From Diacronema lutheri (lineage: Eukaryota > Haptophyta > Pavlovophyceae > Pavlovales > Pavlovaceae), in contig JAGTXO010000012.1 in NCBI GenBank assembly GCA_019448385.1, positions 332,501 through 396,500 on the forward strand: 64,000 nt of DNA, read 5' to 3'. Positions 19,596-29,459 of the stretch are shown here, one piece after another (positions within the stretch are counted from its first letter, which is position 1; the number at the start of each line of letters is the position of its first letter). The notes below the pieces were generated by a model that was given only the letters and a program-made list of their open reading frames with translations, had not been told where the DNA came from and made no database searches. A program made the translations under genes and the position numbers.

Positions 19596-22500
19596 TCAGT
19601 CGCTGTGCGACGGCGTGCAGCTGCCTGTGCCGCCGCCGTCAGACGACGCGGCGGTCTGCACCGCGCCGAGCTGGACGCCATGCGTCGGGTCGAGCTGCAA
19701 AAAGCCGCGCCCGCGCGTGCGCATCCGGCGGGCGAGCACGAGGGCGAGCGCGGCAGCGGCGCCGACGGTGGCGGCCGCCGCGCCCCCGGCGAGCGCGAGC
19801 TGCGAGCCGCGCGCGCCCGCCGGGGTGGCGGCCGCGTGCGTGCCGGCGCTGGCCAATCCTGCGGCGGTGCGGCCGAGCGCGTCGCCTTCGTCGAGTAGCT
19901 CGAGCGGCAGCGCAGCGAGTCTGCCGTCCGCGGCCGCGTTGACGAGCACGAGAGCCGAGTGAAGCTGCGCGCCGTCTTCGGACGCCGCAATGGTCACGTA
20001 CGCGCTGCCCGGCCGGGCGCCCGGCGCGGGGTTGAGCTGCACGACACCAGTCTCGGCGTCGACGTTGATCGCGGACGACGGCAGGACGGCCTGGTCCGAG
20101 CTGAAGGCGTAGGCGAAGCGCGCGCGGTGCGCGCTGTCGGCCAACGGCGCGAGCCGCCGGCCGTGCGGTGGCGCCTTGACGAGGCCAAAGCGGAAGCGCA
20201 CGCTGCCGCGCGGCCCGGCGGGCGCACTCGCGCTCGTGGGCCATGGCTCGACGCGCAGCACGCGCTGCGCGCTCTCGTCCGCGCAGCCGTCGCCCTCCCA
20301 GCCTGGCGCGCACTCGCAGACGCCGCGCAAGACGTCGCACGAGCCGCGCCCCGCGCACTCAGGGTCGACGCACTCCTTTGGCGGCTGCTGCGCGCGTGCG
20401 GGCGCACCGCCGGTCGGCAGCACGCGCGCCACCGCCAGCTGCCCGGCGGTGGAGAGGCCCATCAGCTCGGGCTGCGCCGACAAATAGGCGTGCGCGGGCG
20501 CGAGCGCAAACTCGCCCGCCGTTGCGACCATCGCCGTGTACGAGAGCGTATGCGTGCCCGCGCCCGCCCACTGCGCGCGCCAGCGCACGAGCGACGGTGA
20601 GATGTCGCGCTCAAAGGTTGGCTCGCACACGCCCCAGCCGCCGCGCCACCAGCTGCCGAGCCAGCCGTACCAGACCGGGCAGGGCTCGAGGCCCGAGCTG
20701 GCCGGCGCGGACGCGCCGCCATACACGGCCGGGTCGAGCGGCTCGAGGCCCGCGGGCGGCCTGTCCTCGACCACCAGCCCGCTCACGTCGTCTGCGCTCG
20801 TGATCGAGATGGAAACCTCGACGAGCGAGCCGAGGAGCAGTGGTCCGTGCAGCGCGCCGCCCGCGCCACCCGGCGCGCGGAAGACGCGCTCGACGTACAG
20901 GCCGCGGTACCGCGGCGCGGTGGAGCCCGGCTGGGGCGCTGGCGCAAAGCTCAGCTCGACGGCCACGCCCACGCGCCCGGTACCGCGCGCAAAGAAGATG
21001 AGCGGCTCGGCGTCGCGCAGCGAGGCGGCGCCGCCGCGCGGCGCAAGCGCCGAGGGCAGCGCACCCGCGCCCACGCCGCGGCTGGCGCTGATTGCCTCCC
21101 ACGGCAGCCGCACGCGCGACGCGGGCGCGTGGTCGCGCGCGAACGCCGCGCGCAGCAGCGGCCGCGCGCCCGCGAGCGCCTCGAAGCGAAGCTGCGGCGC
21201 GGCGGAGCCCGTCGCCAGGTCGTACGCGCAGAGCGCCGCGAGCCGCAGCGCGCTCGTCTCGCCGTCGCCGCCCCAGCCGCCGTACCGCCAGCCGCCGTGC
21301 GCGCCACCCGCGCCCTCCGAGTTCGCCACGACCATCGCGAGGCGTGGGACGAGCTCGACGGGGGCGCCCTTGCCGCTCGTGGCGGTCGCCGCGGCGAAGG
21401 CGCGCAGCGCAAGCGCCTGCGTGCGCACGGGCGCGGCGTTCTGCAAGCCCGGCCCAGCGGCGATAAAGCTCGTCCGACCCGTCACGCGCAGCGCGCCAAC
21501 CAGCCGGCGCAGCGCGCCCTCCGCGTCGCCAGACATGGCGTGCGCGCCGTCGGCCAGTGCGGGCGGCGGCGGGCGAAGCGCGGCGAGCGCAACGAGCGCG
21601 TCGCACTCCGAGTCCGCGCCGCTACCCTCGAGCGCGGCATGCAGCGCGGACGAGCCGAGGAGCGCGCGCGCGCGTGCCGAGCGCACGCTCGCCGCACCTT
21701 CCACCGCCGCCGCGCGCGCGTCCGCTGCCCACGCGGGTGGCCCGCTGGGCGCGGGCGTGCCGACCGCCGGATGGGTGGCGCGAGACGCGCCCATCGCGCG
21801 CAGCTCGTCCGCCCAACCGACGCCGAGCGCGGCGGCAGCCCAGCAGAGCTCGGACGGCGGCAGCGACGGTGTGTCGCCCGAGTGCGCCGCGTCCGCCGCC
21901 TCCGACGCGCGCCACGCGAGCGCGCGCGCGAGCGCGGACGCCCACGAGCTCGCGAGCGCGCGCACGAGCGCGGGCGCGCGCGTGTCCGGCTCGGCGGAGA
22001 GGCTGCCGCCAAGCTCGGCTTCGGCAAGGAGGAGGAGCGCAAAGGAGAGCAAGCGCGTGTCGACGAGCGCTTCGGGTGGCAGCTGCTCGCCGCGCCGGCC
22101 GAACGCCGTGCGCGCGCGCTGCGCGTAGGGCACGCACCAGCGCCCTCCCAACGAACAGAGCCCCGTCCCGTCGTCGAGCGACCTGCGCGCCACTTCGGCG
22201 AGCGCGAGGCCATACCAGCGCGCCGAGGTGGCGGCCGGCTGCGCGTCCGGCGCGTACGTGCCGTTCGCGAGCGGCGCACCGAGCAGGCCGGCGAGCAGCT
22301 CGGTGGTGCTCGTCCACTCGAGGGCGTTGGCGCGCGCGGTGGGCACCGTCGCATCGACGGCCGACGCGGCCGCGCGCTCGGCGAGTTGGCGTGCGGCGGC
22401 CTCATAGCCCACGCCGGCAGTGATCGCGAGCGAGCCTGAGCCGGGCACGGCCGCAGGCAGCGCAAGGCCCTCGGTCCACGGCAGCAGCGCGCAGTTTGCG

Positions 22501-25500
22501 CCGTCCGCGCTCGCGCTCGCCGTCGCGGGCGCGGCGGGCGCAAGGCCGAGCGCGACGGCACGCTCGGCGGCGGCCGCGGCCGCTCTCACGCGCACGTCGT
22601 CGCCGTCGACGGAGAAGGAGGTGGCGACGACGACCGCGGGCGAGGCCGCCTCGACGTCCAGCGCGTGCGCGAGCGAGTCCGCCGCGAGCAGCGCTCCGTC
22701 CGACGCGCGCAGAACGCGCACCGCGAGCGTCAGGTTGGCGTGGCCGAGCGCGACCGCGCGCAGCGTTGCCGCGAGCTCGATGGGCGCGAGCGCGTCGGCG
22801 AAGCGCACGACGCGCGTCACGGCCGCGTCGCCGGCGTGACCTTCGCCCTCTGCGGGCTCGACGAGCAGCGGCGGTGTGCGGGCCTCGCCCTCGGCGACGG
22901 CCACGGTCACGCGCAGCTCAAGGTGGACGGCCGCGCCCTCCGCGGCCGCGCCCTCCGCGCCGGCCGCGAGCGCAAAAAGCGCGTGCGCGTCGACGATGCG
23001 CGCCGAGACACCCGCCTCGAAGCGGTCGCCGACGCGCGCGAAGCGTGGCACGGATGGCACCAGCGAGAGCGGCCGCGCTGCGAGCTGGGGGAGCTCCGCC
23101 GAGCCAAAGGCCGACGCCGGGTCGGCGCCGGCGGCCAGGGCGTGCGCGCCGGCGGACGCGGCGTGCGGCGACGCGGCGGCGGCGTACGCGCGGATCAGCC
23201 ACGTGCCCACATTGTCCGGCAGCTGCCACGGCACCTCGACCTCGCCCGACTCGGGCACGGCGATGCTCGGCGCGAAGAGCGCGACGCGCGCAAAGTGCGT
23301 GCGCAGCGCGGGCACGCTCGCGCCCGCGGGCGCGCCGTCGGCGCCGCCACCGCCGCCGCCAGCCGACTTGGCGAGCGCCTCCGCACTTGGCACCGCCGCG
23401 CTCGGCGCGGCGCGCATCCTGACGGGCGCGTCGCCCTCTTCTGGCGCGGCCATCATGGCGACCGCCATCGCGCCCGCCCCCTCCATCATCATCACACTGT
23501 CGTCAGCAAAGCGCATCGCATTGCGCTGGCTGCGGAATAGGCGGCCGTCGCCACGGAAGCCGGGCGCGTACGCGGCGTGGTTGCCGTCCCAGTCGCAACC
23601 TGCCGGGCAGCTCGTGAGCACGGAGCGGAGCGGTGCGAGCGCCTCGTCCTCGGGCTGTTCAACGCACTCGGCGAGCGACCCGGTGCGCACGCCCGGCATG
23701 TACGGCCCAAAGCCGAACGCGGCCGCCGCCCACGCGCCGCCGCGCGGCGGGTCGAGCCACGGCTCTCGCGCAAACAGCCGCTCGAGCGCGCTTGCCGCCG
23801 CGCCGTGCGCGCGCTCCGAGAGCAGCGCCGACTCGTGCGTCGAGCCGGGCGCGTCCGCATGGCCGAGGAGCGCGAGCTGCGCGACCGCGTCCGGCGCACC
23901 GCGCGTGCGCAGACGCTCGAAGGCGTCGGCCGGTCGAGCGAGCGGGTGCGGCGACACGTCGAGCATCGCCTTGTCCACGATGACGAGGCTCACCTGCCCG
24001 CGGACGGGCGCGCCCGTCGCTGCGTCCGTCACGCGCACGCGCACGCGCGCGGCCGAGCCGGGCGGCAGCGCCGCCGCGTCCGACGTGCCGTCGCCCCCGG
24101 CCGAGCGGACGGCGAGGGCAACGGCAAGGGCGCGAGGCGCGTGCTCGACGGCGATGCGCAGCGTCCACAGGCCGGCAAGAGGCATGCGCGAGTCGAACAG
24201 CGGCGAGCGCGACACGCCCGCGGGCAGATTGAGCTCGGCCGCGCGCGCGCCGCTCGCGAGCGCGAGCGTGAGCGAACAGCCGGTCGCGCACTCGCTGCCG
24301 ACGCGGAGCGTGAGACGGTTGGCGCCGCGCGCGAGCGGCCCGAGCGCGACGGCGCGGAGCGTGCCTTCATCGCCCCACAGCGCGAGCGCGTGCGCGCCGT
24401 CGGCGAACTGCGAGTGCCAAGCGACCGTGAGCGCGTCGCCGACAGCGTACGCAGGCCGGTCAATGAAGAGCGCGCTCGATTGGGCCGAGAGCGAGCGCAG
24501 CGGCGCGCGCTGCCACGTGGCCGGCGAGTGGCCAACGCGCACGGCCGCGCACGCGCGCGGCGGCGCGTCGGCGACTGTGCACGCCACGAGCACGTACCGC
24601 GCGGCGGCGTCGGGCATGCGTAGCGCGCAGCCGCCGTCGGCCGTGTCGAACGTCGCCGCGCCCGACGTGCAGCGTGCATGCGACACGGGCGGCGACGAGC
24701 CAGCGAGCGCGCCGCGTGCGCGCACGTCGGCCTCGGACGGCGCCTCCGCCAGCGCGTAGAGCGCAACGTCGAGTGCGGCATGCTCGGACACGCTGCTGCC
24801 GCTGCGCGAGAGGTGCGTGGCAACCGCGAACTCAAAGCCCGGCAGAGGGTCTGCGGTCGCGAGCGCAATGTCGAGCTGCGCGCCCGACTCGTCCGCCGCG
24901 GCGCTGATCGACGCGTGTGCCGTGACGAGCTCGCGCGTCGGCCCGACCCACTCGGCGCGCACGCTGAGCGAACCTCCCTCGCGCGCGCGCCGCAGCGCCG
25001 CGTGCGCCTCTGGCTGCGAATCGGCGTCGAGCGCGACGACGACGACTCCATCCTCGCTGCCCGTCGTCACGCGCACCACGCCGCTCGTGGACGGCGGCTC
25101 CGAGCGCGCGACGAGCGCGCCGCCCGCCTCGCGCATCGGCGCTGCCTCGTCGTCGTCGTGCCGCTCCGCGCCGAGTGCGGCGAGACCGCCCACCCAGCTC
25201 GCGCCGGGCGCGCGCGCGGACGCGCCCGCGCTCGGCGGGCCCTCTGAGGCGTCGCCCGTCGACACGTCCCAATGGAGGGCGACCTCGGAGCCGCCGATCG
25301 CCGAGCCCGTGTACGTCGCCGTGCGCACGCGCAGACGCACGAGCTTGCCGTCGGCGAAGGTGGAGAAGGACGAGACCGGCGCGCCATCCTCCCCGATAGT
25401 CTCGAGGTTGAGCGTCGCCGTCGGCGGGCGCGGCTCGGCGATCGTCACGGCCGCCGTCGCGAGGTCCGTGTAGCGCGCGGCCGCGGCGGGCGCGTCGCCG

Positions 25501-28241
25501 TCCCCGGCCGCCATGTCGACGCGCACCAGCTCGATCGTCGTATGCGTGTGCTCCGCGTCCAAAGGCACGGCCAGCTGCGCGTCGAAGGCGCCATACTCGT
25601 CGTCCGCCCACACGCTCGCGCACGCGCTGCCGTCGGGCGGCACGTACTCGCCGCACGCGACCGGCGTGCCGTCGGGCTCGGAGCGCGCCGGCGGGGCCGA
25701 CGCAGAGCGCGAGGAGAGAGCGTCGCTGCTCGCGCCGGCAAAGCCGCCCTCGCCGTCGACCTCGCCCACAAAGCCATAGCCGCGGTCAGCGACGCGCTCG
25801 TTGGGCGCGCGCCAGCGCACGCGCAGGAGCAGCTGCCGCCGCTCGCGCGGCGGCACGGCAAGGGCCATGGCCGTCGCGACCGCCGCGCTCGCATCCGCAG
25901 CCGCACTCTCGATCGCGCCGCCATCGCGCACGTCGGCGAGCGCACGTGCGAGCGGCGACGAGGCGCGCTGCTCGTCGGCGGGCGCGGTCGCTCGCTCGCG
26001 GATCCAGCCTTTCACGCGCACCGTCTCGCCCTGCCGGTACATGGACGCGTCGGTGACGAGCGAGGCGGCCGCGCCGATGGGCGAGATGACGCGCGGCCGC
26101 GGCTGCACGCCCGAGATGAGCGAGATGTGCCCGTCGCCATCCGCCTTCGAGTCGATGGCTGCAAAGAGCGTCAGGGGCTCCCCAAGCCGCTCCTCCCATA
26201 CCTCGCGCCGGTCGGCCCACTGCCGCGGCAGCTCAAGGAGCGCGATGCCGCGCGCATCGGTCTCGCCGCTCGCCACCTCAGCCACATCCTCCGCGCGCAC
26301 GCTCCGCCCAGAGTGCCGTCGGCTGTCGTAGGCGAAGAGACGCACGCGCGCGCCGGCCGCCGGCCCGCCCGGCGCGTCCAGCCGTGTCACCCACAGCGCA
26401 AGCTCGCCGGCGGGCACGCGCGCGCCGCTCGGCACGACGCTCGCGAGGACAAGCGCGCCGTAGCGCGGCGTTCCGAGCCAGCTCGACGACTTGCGCGCGC
26501 CCGAGCTGTCCGCCCGCACGTTGGCCCACATGTTGTACGAGTCCCATTTGGTGCGCACGGCGAGGCCCGATGGCGCAAGCGCAGGGCCGGTCGGCACCTC
26601 AAGCGGCGTGAGCGCGTCGGTGAGTGGTGCGCTCGCCCAGCTGACGGGCTGGATGAACTCGTCCTCCGACGAGAGCACCGTCGCGATCGCGTGCGGCAGG
26701 GTCGCCGAAGTGACCGGCGCGAGCGTCACGTTGTACGCGAGACCAAACCGACCGTCGTGCTCAAGGCGCCTCCGACGCTGCCCGTCGTTGCGCGCGGCGG
26801 CGATGAGCGGCGCGAGCCAGGCGGCGCGCTGCGTGGGGTCGGCAGGCGCGCAGCCGCTGCGCATGCCGCGCACGTTCGCATCGCCCGCGCCAAAGCACTG
26901 GTCGGCGCCGCGCGCCCACACGCGCAGCGCGCGCGGCGCGCCGCCCGGCGGCGCAAAGTGGGCAGCGACGTCCGAGTCTGCGAAGAATGTGGGCAGCTCG
27001 GCCGTGTCGAAGGTGGTCGACTCGCCCGCAGAGCCGAAGGCGGCGCTCAGCCGACCGGTGAGCGCGCTGAAGACGTGAGTCGCGGGCGACGGCCGCGGGT
27101 CTGCGCCGAGCGATTGGCCAAACGCGTCGGTCACGGCCGCGCGCTTGGCCGCGGCCGGGTCGATGCGCACCGTGTAGCGCGTCGCGCCCTGCAGCGGCGC
27201 CTCGATGCGCAGGACGCCGGGCGCGGGGCGCGAGAGGTTGAAGTTGAGCGGTGGCTCGATCGTGGTCGCCGTGCGCAACGCCGCGAGCACCGCGTCCGCG
27301 CCGAGCGGCGGGCGGAGCGCGAGGCCATGCTTGAGCCAGAAGTCGAGGCGGCGGAAGCGCGGCCGGAGCGCGCGGTACAGCTCGACGGCAGGCGGCGGTG
27401 CGCGCTGGAGGTACGGGAAGAAGAAGGGCTCGAGGCCGCTTAGGCGCACCTCCGACACCGCCGACGTGCGCCCGTGCGTCGGGTGGCACGCGAAGCCCTG
27501 CTTGAGGCGCAAATCGTAGGACGTGCTGGCCTCGAGCGGCTCGGCCGGGCGGACGCACAGCGTCCGATTATCGGCGGCGGGATCTTGATCGCAGCCGAGG
27601 AGAAGGGCGGGTACGCGCGACAAGCTCGCGGTGCCCACGCCACGCAGCTCGAGCGCGGCGAGCGCCAGCTTGGGCGCGATGCTCTCGCTGAAGCGCAGGC
27701 GCACAGAGCCGTCGGGCGGCACCTCTCGCGCGCGCTCGTCGACCGTCGCCGTGCTCGCGTCCCAGAGGCCGCCCGTCGCGTTGCGCGCAGCGGGCGAATC
27801 GACAACGTCCAGCCACATGCGCAGCGCCGGCGTCCGAAAGCGCACCGGCGCCGATGCTCCGGCAAGCTGCGCGCCGTCGAACGCGACGAGGCCGGCGATC
27901 GGCGCCACGTCGAGCGTCAGATCGGGTGGCCAGTCGGTGGACGGGTCAAAACGCGCGATGGCGGTGGTGACCCAGCGGAAGCGGCCGGGCACGTGTGCGG
28001 GGGTGATGCTGAACGCCGGCGGCGACGCGTCGAAGTCGGCGCCAAGCGCGATGACCGCGCGTGAGAAGACGACAGTAATCGCATCACGGCCCGACAGGCT
28101 GCGCGGCGCGCTGTCGGCCGCACCGCGCGCCCCGGCGGGGCTGATCGTCGTCACCTCGAGCGGTAGCTTGGATAGGAAGGCGCGCGTTGTTGTCGGAGTG
28201 CACGCGCAGGCGAAGAGCGCGAGGCTCGCTCTGTACGTCAT
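19596..28241 (-). CDS. alpha-2-macroglobulin-like giant surface protein with EGF and TM
   Basis: One uninterrupted exon encodes 2,881 residues. A secretory signal is likely at the start (SLALFACACTPTTTRAF). The body follows the bacterial-type large alpha-2-macroglobulin (YfhM/YfaS-like) order: MG-type beta domains, the SLVIVDKAMLDVSPHP motif, a Met-rich flexible segment where a bait region would lie, then FARVALFAPSIAVPESGEVE with LPDNVGTWLIRAYA, an all-helical TED-like region, and the terminal VEVSISITSADDVSGLVVED/RPPAGLEPLDP motif. No C-x-E-Q thioester is found where it would be expected. Additions absent from bacterial forms are an EGF-like module (CVDPECAGRGSC...CECAPGWEGDGC) and a single C-terminal TM (about 19740-19820) with a short cytosolic tail. 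A protease-trapping or adhesion role at the cell surface is inferred. Confidence 0.88.
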   Translation of the reverse strand: MTYRASLALFACACTPTTTRAFLSKLPLEVTTISPAGARGAADSAPRSLSGRDAITVVFSRAVIALGADFDASPPAFSITPAHVPGRFRWVTTAIARFDPSTDWPPDLTLDVAPIAGLVAFDGAQLAGASAPVRFRTPALRMWLDVVDSPAARNATGGLWDASTATVDERAREVPPDGSVRLRFSESIAPKLALAALELRGVGTASLSRVPALLLGCDQDPAADNRTLCVRPAEPLEASTSYDLRLKQGFACHPTHGRTSAVSEVRLSGLEPFFFPYLQRAPPPAVELYRALRPRFRRLDFWLKHGLALRPPLGADAVLAALRTATTIEPPLNFNLSRPAPGVLRIEAPLQGATRYTVRIDPAAAKRAAVTDAFGQSLGADPRPSPATHVFSALTGRLSAAFGSAGESTTFDTAELPTFFADSDVAAHFAPPGGAPRALRVWARGADQCFGAGDANVRGMRSGCAPADPTQRAAWLAPLIAAARNDGQRRRRLEHDGRFGLAYNVTLAPVTSATLPHAIATVLSSEDEFIQPVSWASAPLTDALTPLEVPTGPALAPSGLAVRTKWDSYNMWANVRADSSGARKSSSWLGTPRYGALVLASVVPSGARVPAGELALWVTRLDAPGGPAAGARVRLFAYDSRRHSGRSVRAEDVAEVASGETDARGIALLELPRQWADRREVWEERLGEPLTLFAAIDSKADGDGHISLISGVQPRPRVISPIGAAASLVTDASMYRQGETVRVKGWIRERATAPADEQRASSPLARALADVRDGGAIESAAADASAAVATAMALAVPPRERRQLLLRVRWRAPNERVADRGYGFVGEVDGEGGFAGASSDALSSRSASAPPARSEPDGTPVACGEYVPPDGSACASVWADDEYGAFDAQLAVPLDAEHTHTTIELVRVDMAAGDGDAPAAAARYTDLATAAVTIAEPRPPTATLNLETIGEDGAPVSSFSTFADGKLVRLRVRTATYTGSAIGGSEVALHWDVSTGDASEGPPSAGASARAPGASWVGGLAALGAERHDDDEAAPMREAGGALVARSEPPSTSGVVRVTTGSEDGVVVVALDADSQPEAHAALRRAREGGSLSVRAEWVGPTRELVTAHASISAAADESGAQLDIALATADPLPGFEFAVATHLSRSGSSVSEHAALDVALYALAEAPSEADVRARGALAGSSPPVSHARCTSGAATFDTADGGCALRMPDAAARYVLVACTVADAPPRACAAVRVGHSPATWQRAPLRSLSAQSSALFIDRPAYAVGDALTVAWHSQFADGAHALALWGDEGTLRAVALGPLARGANRLTLRVGSECATGCSLTLALASGARAAELNLPAGVSRSPLFDSRMPLAGLWTLRIAVEHAPRALAVALAVRSAGGDGTSDAAALPPGSAARVRVRVTDAATGAPVRGQVSLVIVDKAMLDVSPHPLARPADAFERLRTRGAPDAVAQLALLGHADAPGSTHESALLSERAHGAAASALERLFAREPWLDPPRGGAWAAAAFGFGPYMPGVRTGSLAECVEQPEDEALAPLRSVLTSCPAGCDWDGNHAAYAPGFRGDGRLFRSQRNAMRFADDSVMMMEGAGAMAVAMMAAPEEGDAPVRMRAAPSAAVPSAEALAKSAGGGGGGADGAPAGASVPALRTHFARVALFAPSIAVPESGEVEVPWQLPDNVGTWLIRAYAAAASPHAASAGAHALAAGADPASAFGSAELPQLAARPLSLVPSVPRFARVGDRFEAGVSARIVDAHALFALAAGAEGAAAEGAAVHLELRVTVAVAEGEARTPPLLVEPAEGEGHAGDAAVTRVVRFADALAPIELAATLRAVALGHANLTLAVRVLRASDGALLAADSLAHALDVEAASPAVVVATSFSVDGDDVRVRAAAAAAERAVALGLAPAAPATASASADGANCALLPWTEGLALPAAVPGSGSLAITAGVGYEAAARQLAERAAASAVDATVPTARANALEWTSTTELLAGLLGAPLANGTYAPDAQPAATSARWYGLALAEVARRSLDDGTGLCSLGGRWCVPYAQRARTAFGRRGEQLPPEALVDTRLLSFALLLLAEAELGGSLSAEPDTRAPALVRALASSWASALARALAWRASEAADAAHSGDTPSLPPSELCWAAAALGVGWADELRAMGASRATHPAVGTPAPSGPPAWAADARAAAVEGAASVRSARARALLGSSALHAALEGSGADSECDALVALAALRPPPPALADGAHAMSGDAEGALRRLVGALRVTGRTSFIAAGPGLQNAAPVRTQALALRAFAAATATSGKGAPVELVPRLAMVVANSEGAGGAHGGWRYGGWGGDGETSALRLAALCAYDLATGSAAPQLRFEALAGARPLLRAAFARDHAPASRVRLPWEAISASRGVGAGALPSALAPRGGAASLRDAEPLIFFARGTGRVGVAVELSFAPAPQPGSTAPRYRGLYVERVFRAPGGAGGALHGPLLLGSLVEVSISITSADDVSGLVVEDRPPAGLEPLDPAVYGGASAPASSGLEPCPVWYGWLGSWWRGGWGVCEPTFERDISPSLVRWRAQWAGAGTHTLSYTAMVATAGEFALAPAHAYLSAQPELMGLSTAGQLAVARVLPTGGAPARAQQPPKECVDPECAGRGSCDVLRGVCECAPGWEGDGCADESAQRVLRVEPWPTSASAPAGPRGSVRFRFGLVKAPPHGRRLAPLADSAHRARFAYAFSSDQAVLPSSAINVDAETGVVQLNPAPGARPGSAYVTIAASEDGAQLHSALVLVNAAADGRLAALPLELLDEGDALGRTAAGLASAGTHAAATPAGARGSQLALAGGAAAATVGAAAALALVLARRMRTRGRGFLQLDPTHGVQLGAVQTAASSDGGGTGSCTPSHSD

Positions 28242-28527
28242 GGGCTTCGACGTGAGGACGGCCCACGGCTCCCCTCGGACGTCGTCGGAACTTGTTCCAA
28301 TTCAGGCGGAATTTCTGCGTCCTCGGCCCATCAAGCAAACTACCTACCTACCTACAAAAAAATCGATCCCGGAAAGGCTTTCTGGGATCCAATATTCGCG
28401 AGTCCGGGGATCCGGGGATCCGACTGTCGGCGCGGGCGGCACCGTGCGTCCGTGCCCCCCGCCGACGAGGACGCGGGCGTGACGGGGGCGGCCACGCGCA
28501 GCCGGGTCCCATCCGGGTGGGCCACAG
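28242..28527. other. intergenic spacer between two minus-strand genes
   Basis: These 286 bp include a (CTAC)n run with A7 near 28340-28360 and two overlapping ggggatccg copies near 28415. It probably contains the promoter of the macroglobulin-like gene; no gene was seen. Confidence 0.4.
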
Positions 28528-29428
28528 CTAGCGGCTGGGCAAAATCTGCCAGACGCCGAGCGCGTGCATCAGCCGGATGAGCAGCAGCTCCTTGGCCATC
28601 TGCAAGATGCCGCTCAGTCGCATCTTGGACCCCGGGATCTCCGTCCACTTGACTGCCTCCTCGCGCACCTCGATCGAGAGCCTCGGCGCCATGAAGAGCA
28701 GCTCGACGTCGAACGCCCAGCGCGAGACGTGCAGGTTGGAGAAGAGCGCGCGCGCGGCCGCGCGGCTGAAGAGCTTGAAGCCGCACTGCGTGTCGCACAC
28801 GTCCCCACCGATGGCGAGCGAGACGAGGAACTGGAAGCCGTGCGTGAGCACGTTGCGGTACCACGCGCGCTTGAGCAGCGCGGCCGCCTTGAGGTGTGCG
28901 CGCGAGCCGACAACGAGCATGCGCGCGTCGCGGCGCGCTGGGTGCACGAGGAAGTGGTGCTCGAGGTTCTCCACGTCTCTGAAACGCGTTGCGCCGTCCG
29001 CGTCCGCCATCAGCAGCAGCTGCCCGTCGGCCGCGAGCATTCCCTGCAGCGTAATGCGCGCGCGCGCGCGGCGCGCGCGCGGCATGAGCGCTCCAGAGCC
29101 GGCGCGACGGCCGAGGCTGGCATGGCGCACGGCGGAGCGGGTGCTGCGACAGTCATACCTCGCGCACCGCCGCACCCTTGCCGCAATTCCTCTCCAGCCT
29201 CAGCACGCGGATGTGCTCCGGCGCGCGCGCCGCGGCGAATCGGCGCGCCACGTCCGACGTGCGGTCGCGGCTGCCGTCGTCGACGACCAAGATCTCCCAG
29301 GAGAAGCTCTGGTCGAGGACAGCCCGCCCGGCGAGGTACTGCACGGCCTCGCTGAGCATGTCGGCTAGCCTCGCCTCCTCGTTGAATGCCGGCACGACCA
29401 CCGAGAGCGTGCATCCGCGCGGCGCCAT
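28528..29428 (-). CDS. ALG5: dolichyl-phosphate beta-glucosyltransferase (ALG5)
   Basis: Two exons (29159-29428 and 28528-29043; intron of 115 nt, phase 0) give 261 residues. The enzyme makes dolichyl-phosphate-glucose from UDP-glucose for N-glycan precursor assembly at the ER. It is a GT2 enzyme with LSVVVPAFNEEARL, WEILVVDDGSRD, and LERNCGKGAAVRE joined by splicing to GMLAADGQLLLMADADGATRF (the catalytic DxD), then VGSRAHL, DTQCGFKLFSRAAA and WAFDVELLF, all ALG5 hallmarks. Yeast and human ALG5 begin with a membrane anchor that is missing here: the start Met lies only eight residues before VVVPAFN. Either the anchor is dispensable in this lineage or an upstream exon overlaps the divergent ZNHIT2 gene. 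Confidence 0.93.
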
Positions 29429-29459
29429 CCTCGCCAACCTCAAACCGCGAGGGCGCGCG
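29429..29459. promoter_or_regulatory. 31-bp divergent spacer, ALG5 / ZNHIT2
   Basis: The two start codons face away from each other with only 31 bp between them, so the 5' UTRs or promoters must overlap the opposite gene if both starts are correct. Confidence 0.4.

Noticed and set aside
19959-28482. Many long plus-strand frames across the macroglobulin-like gene, for example 20847-22439 and 25272-27443
   Set aside because: All are antisense shadows of one coherent 2,881-codon frame with family motifs.
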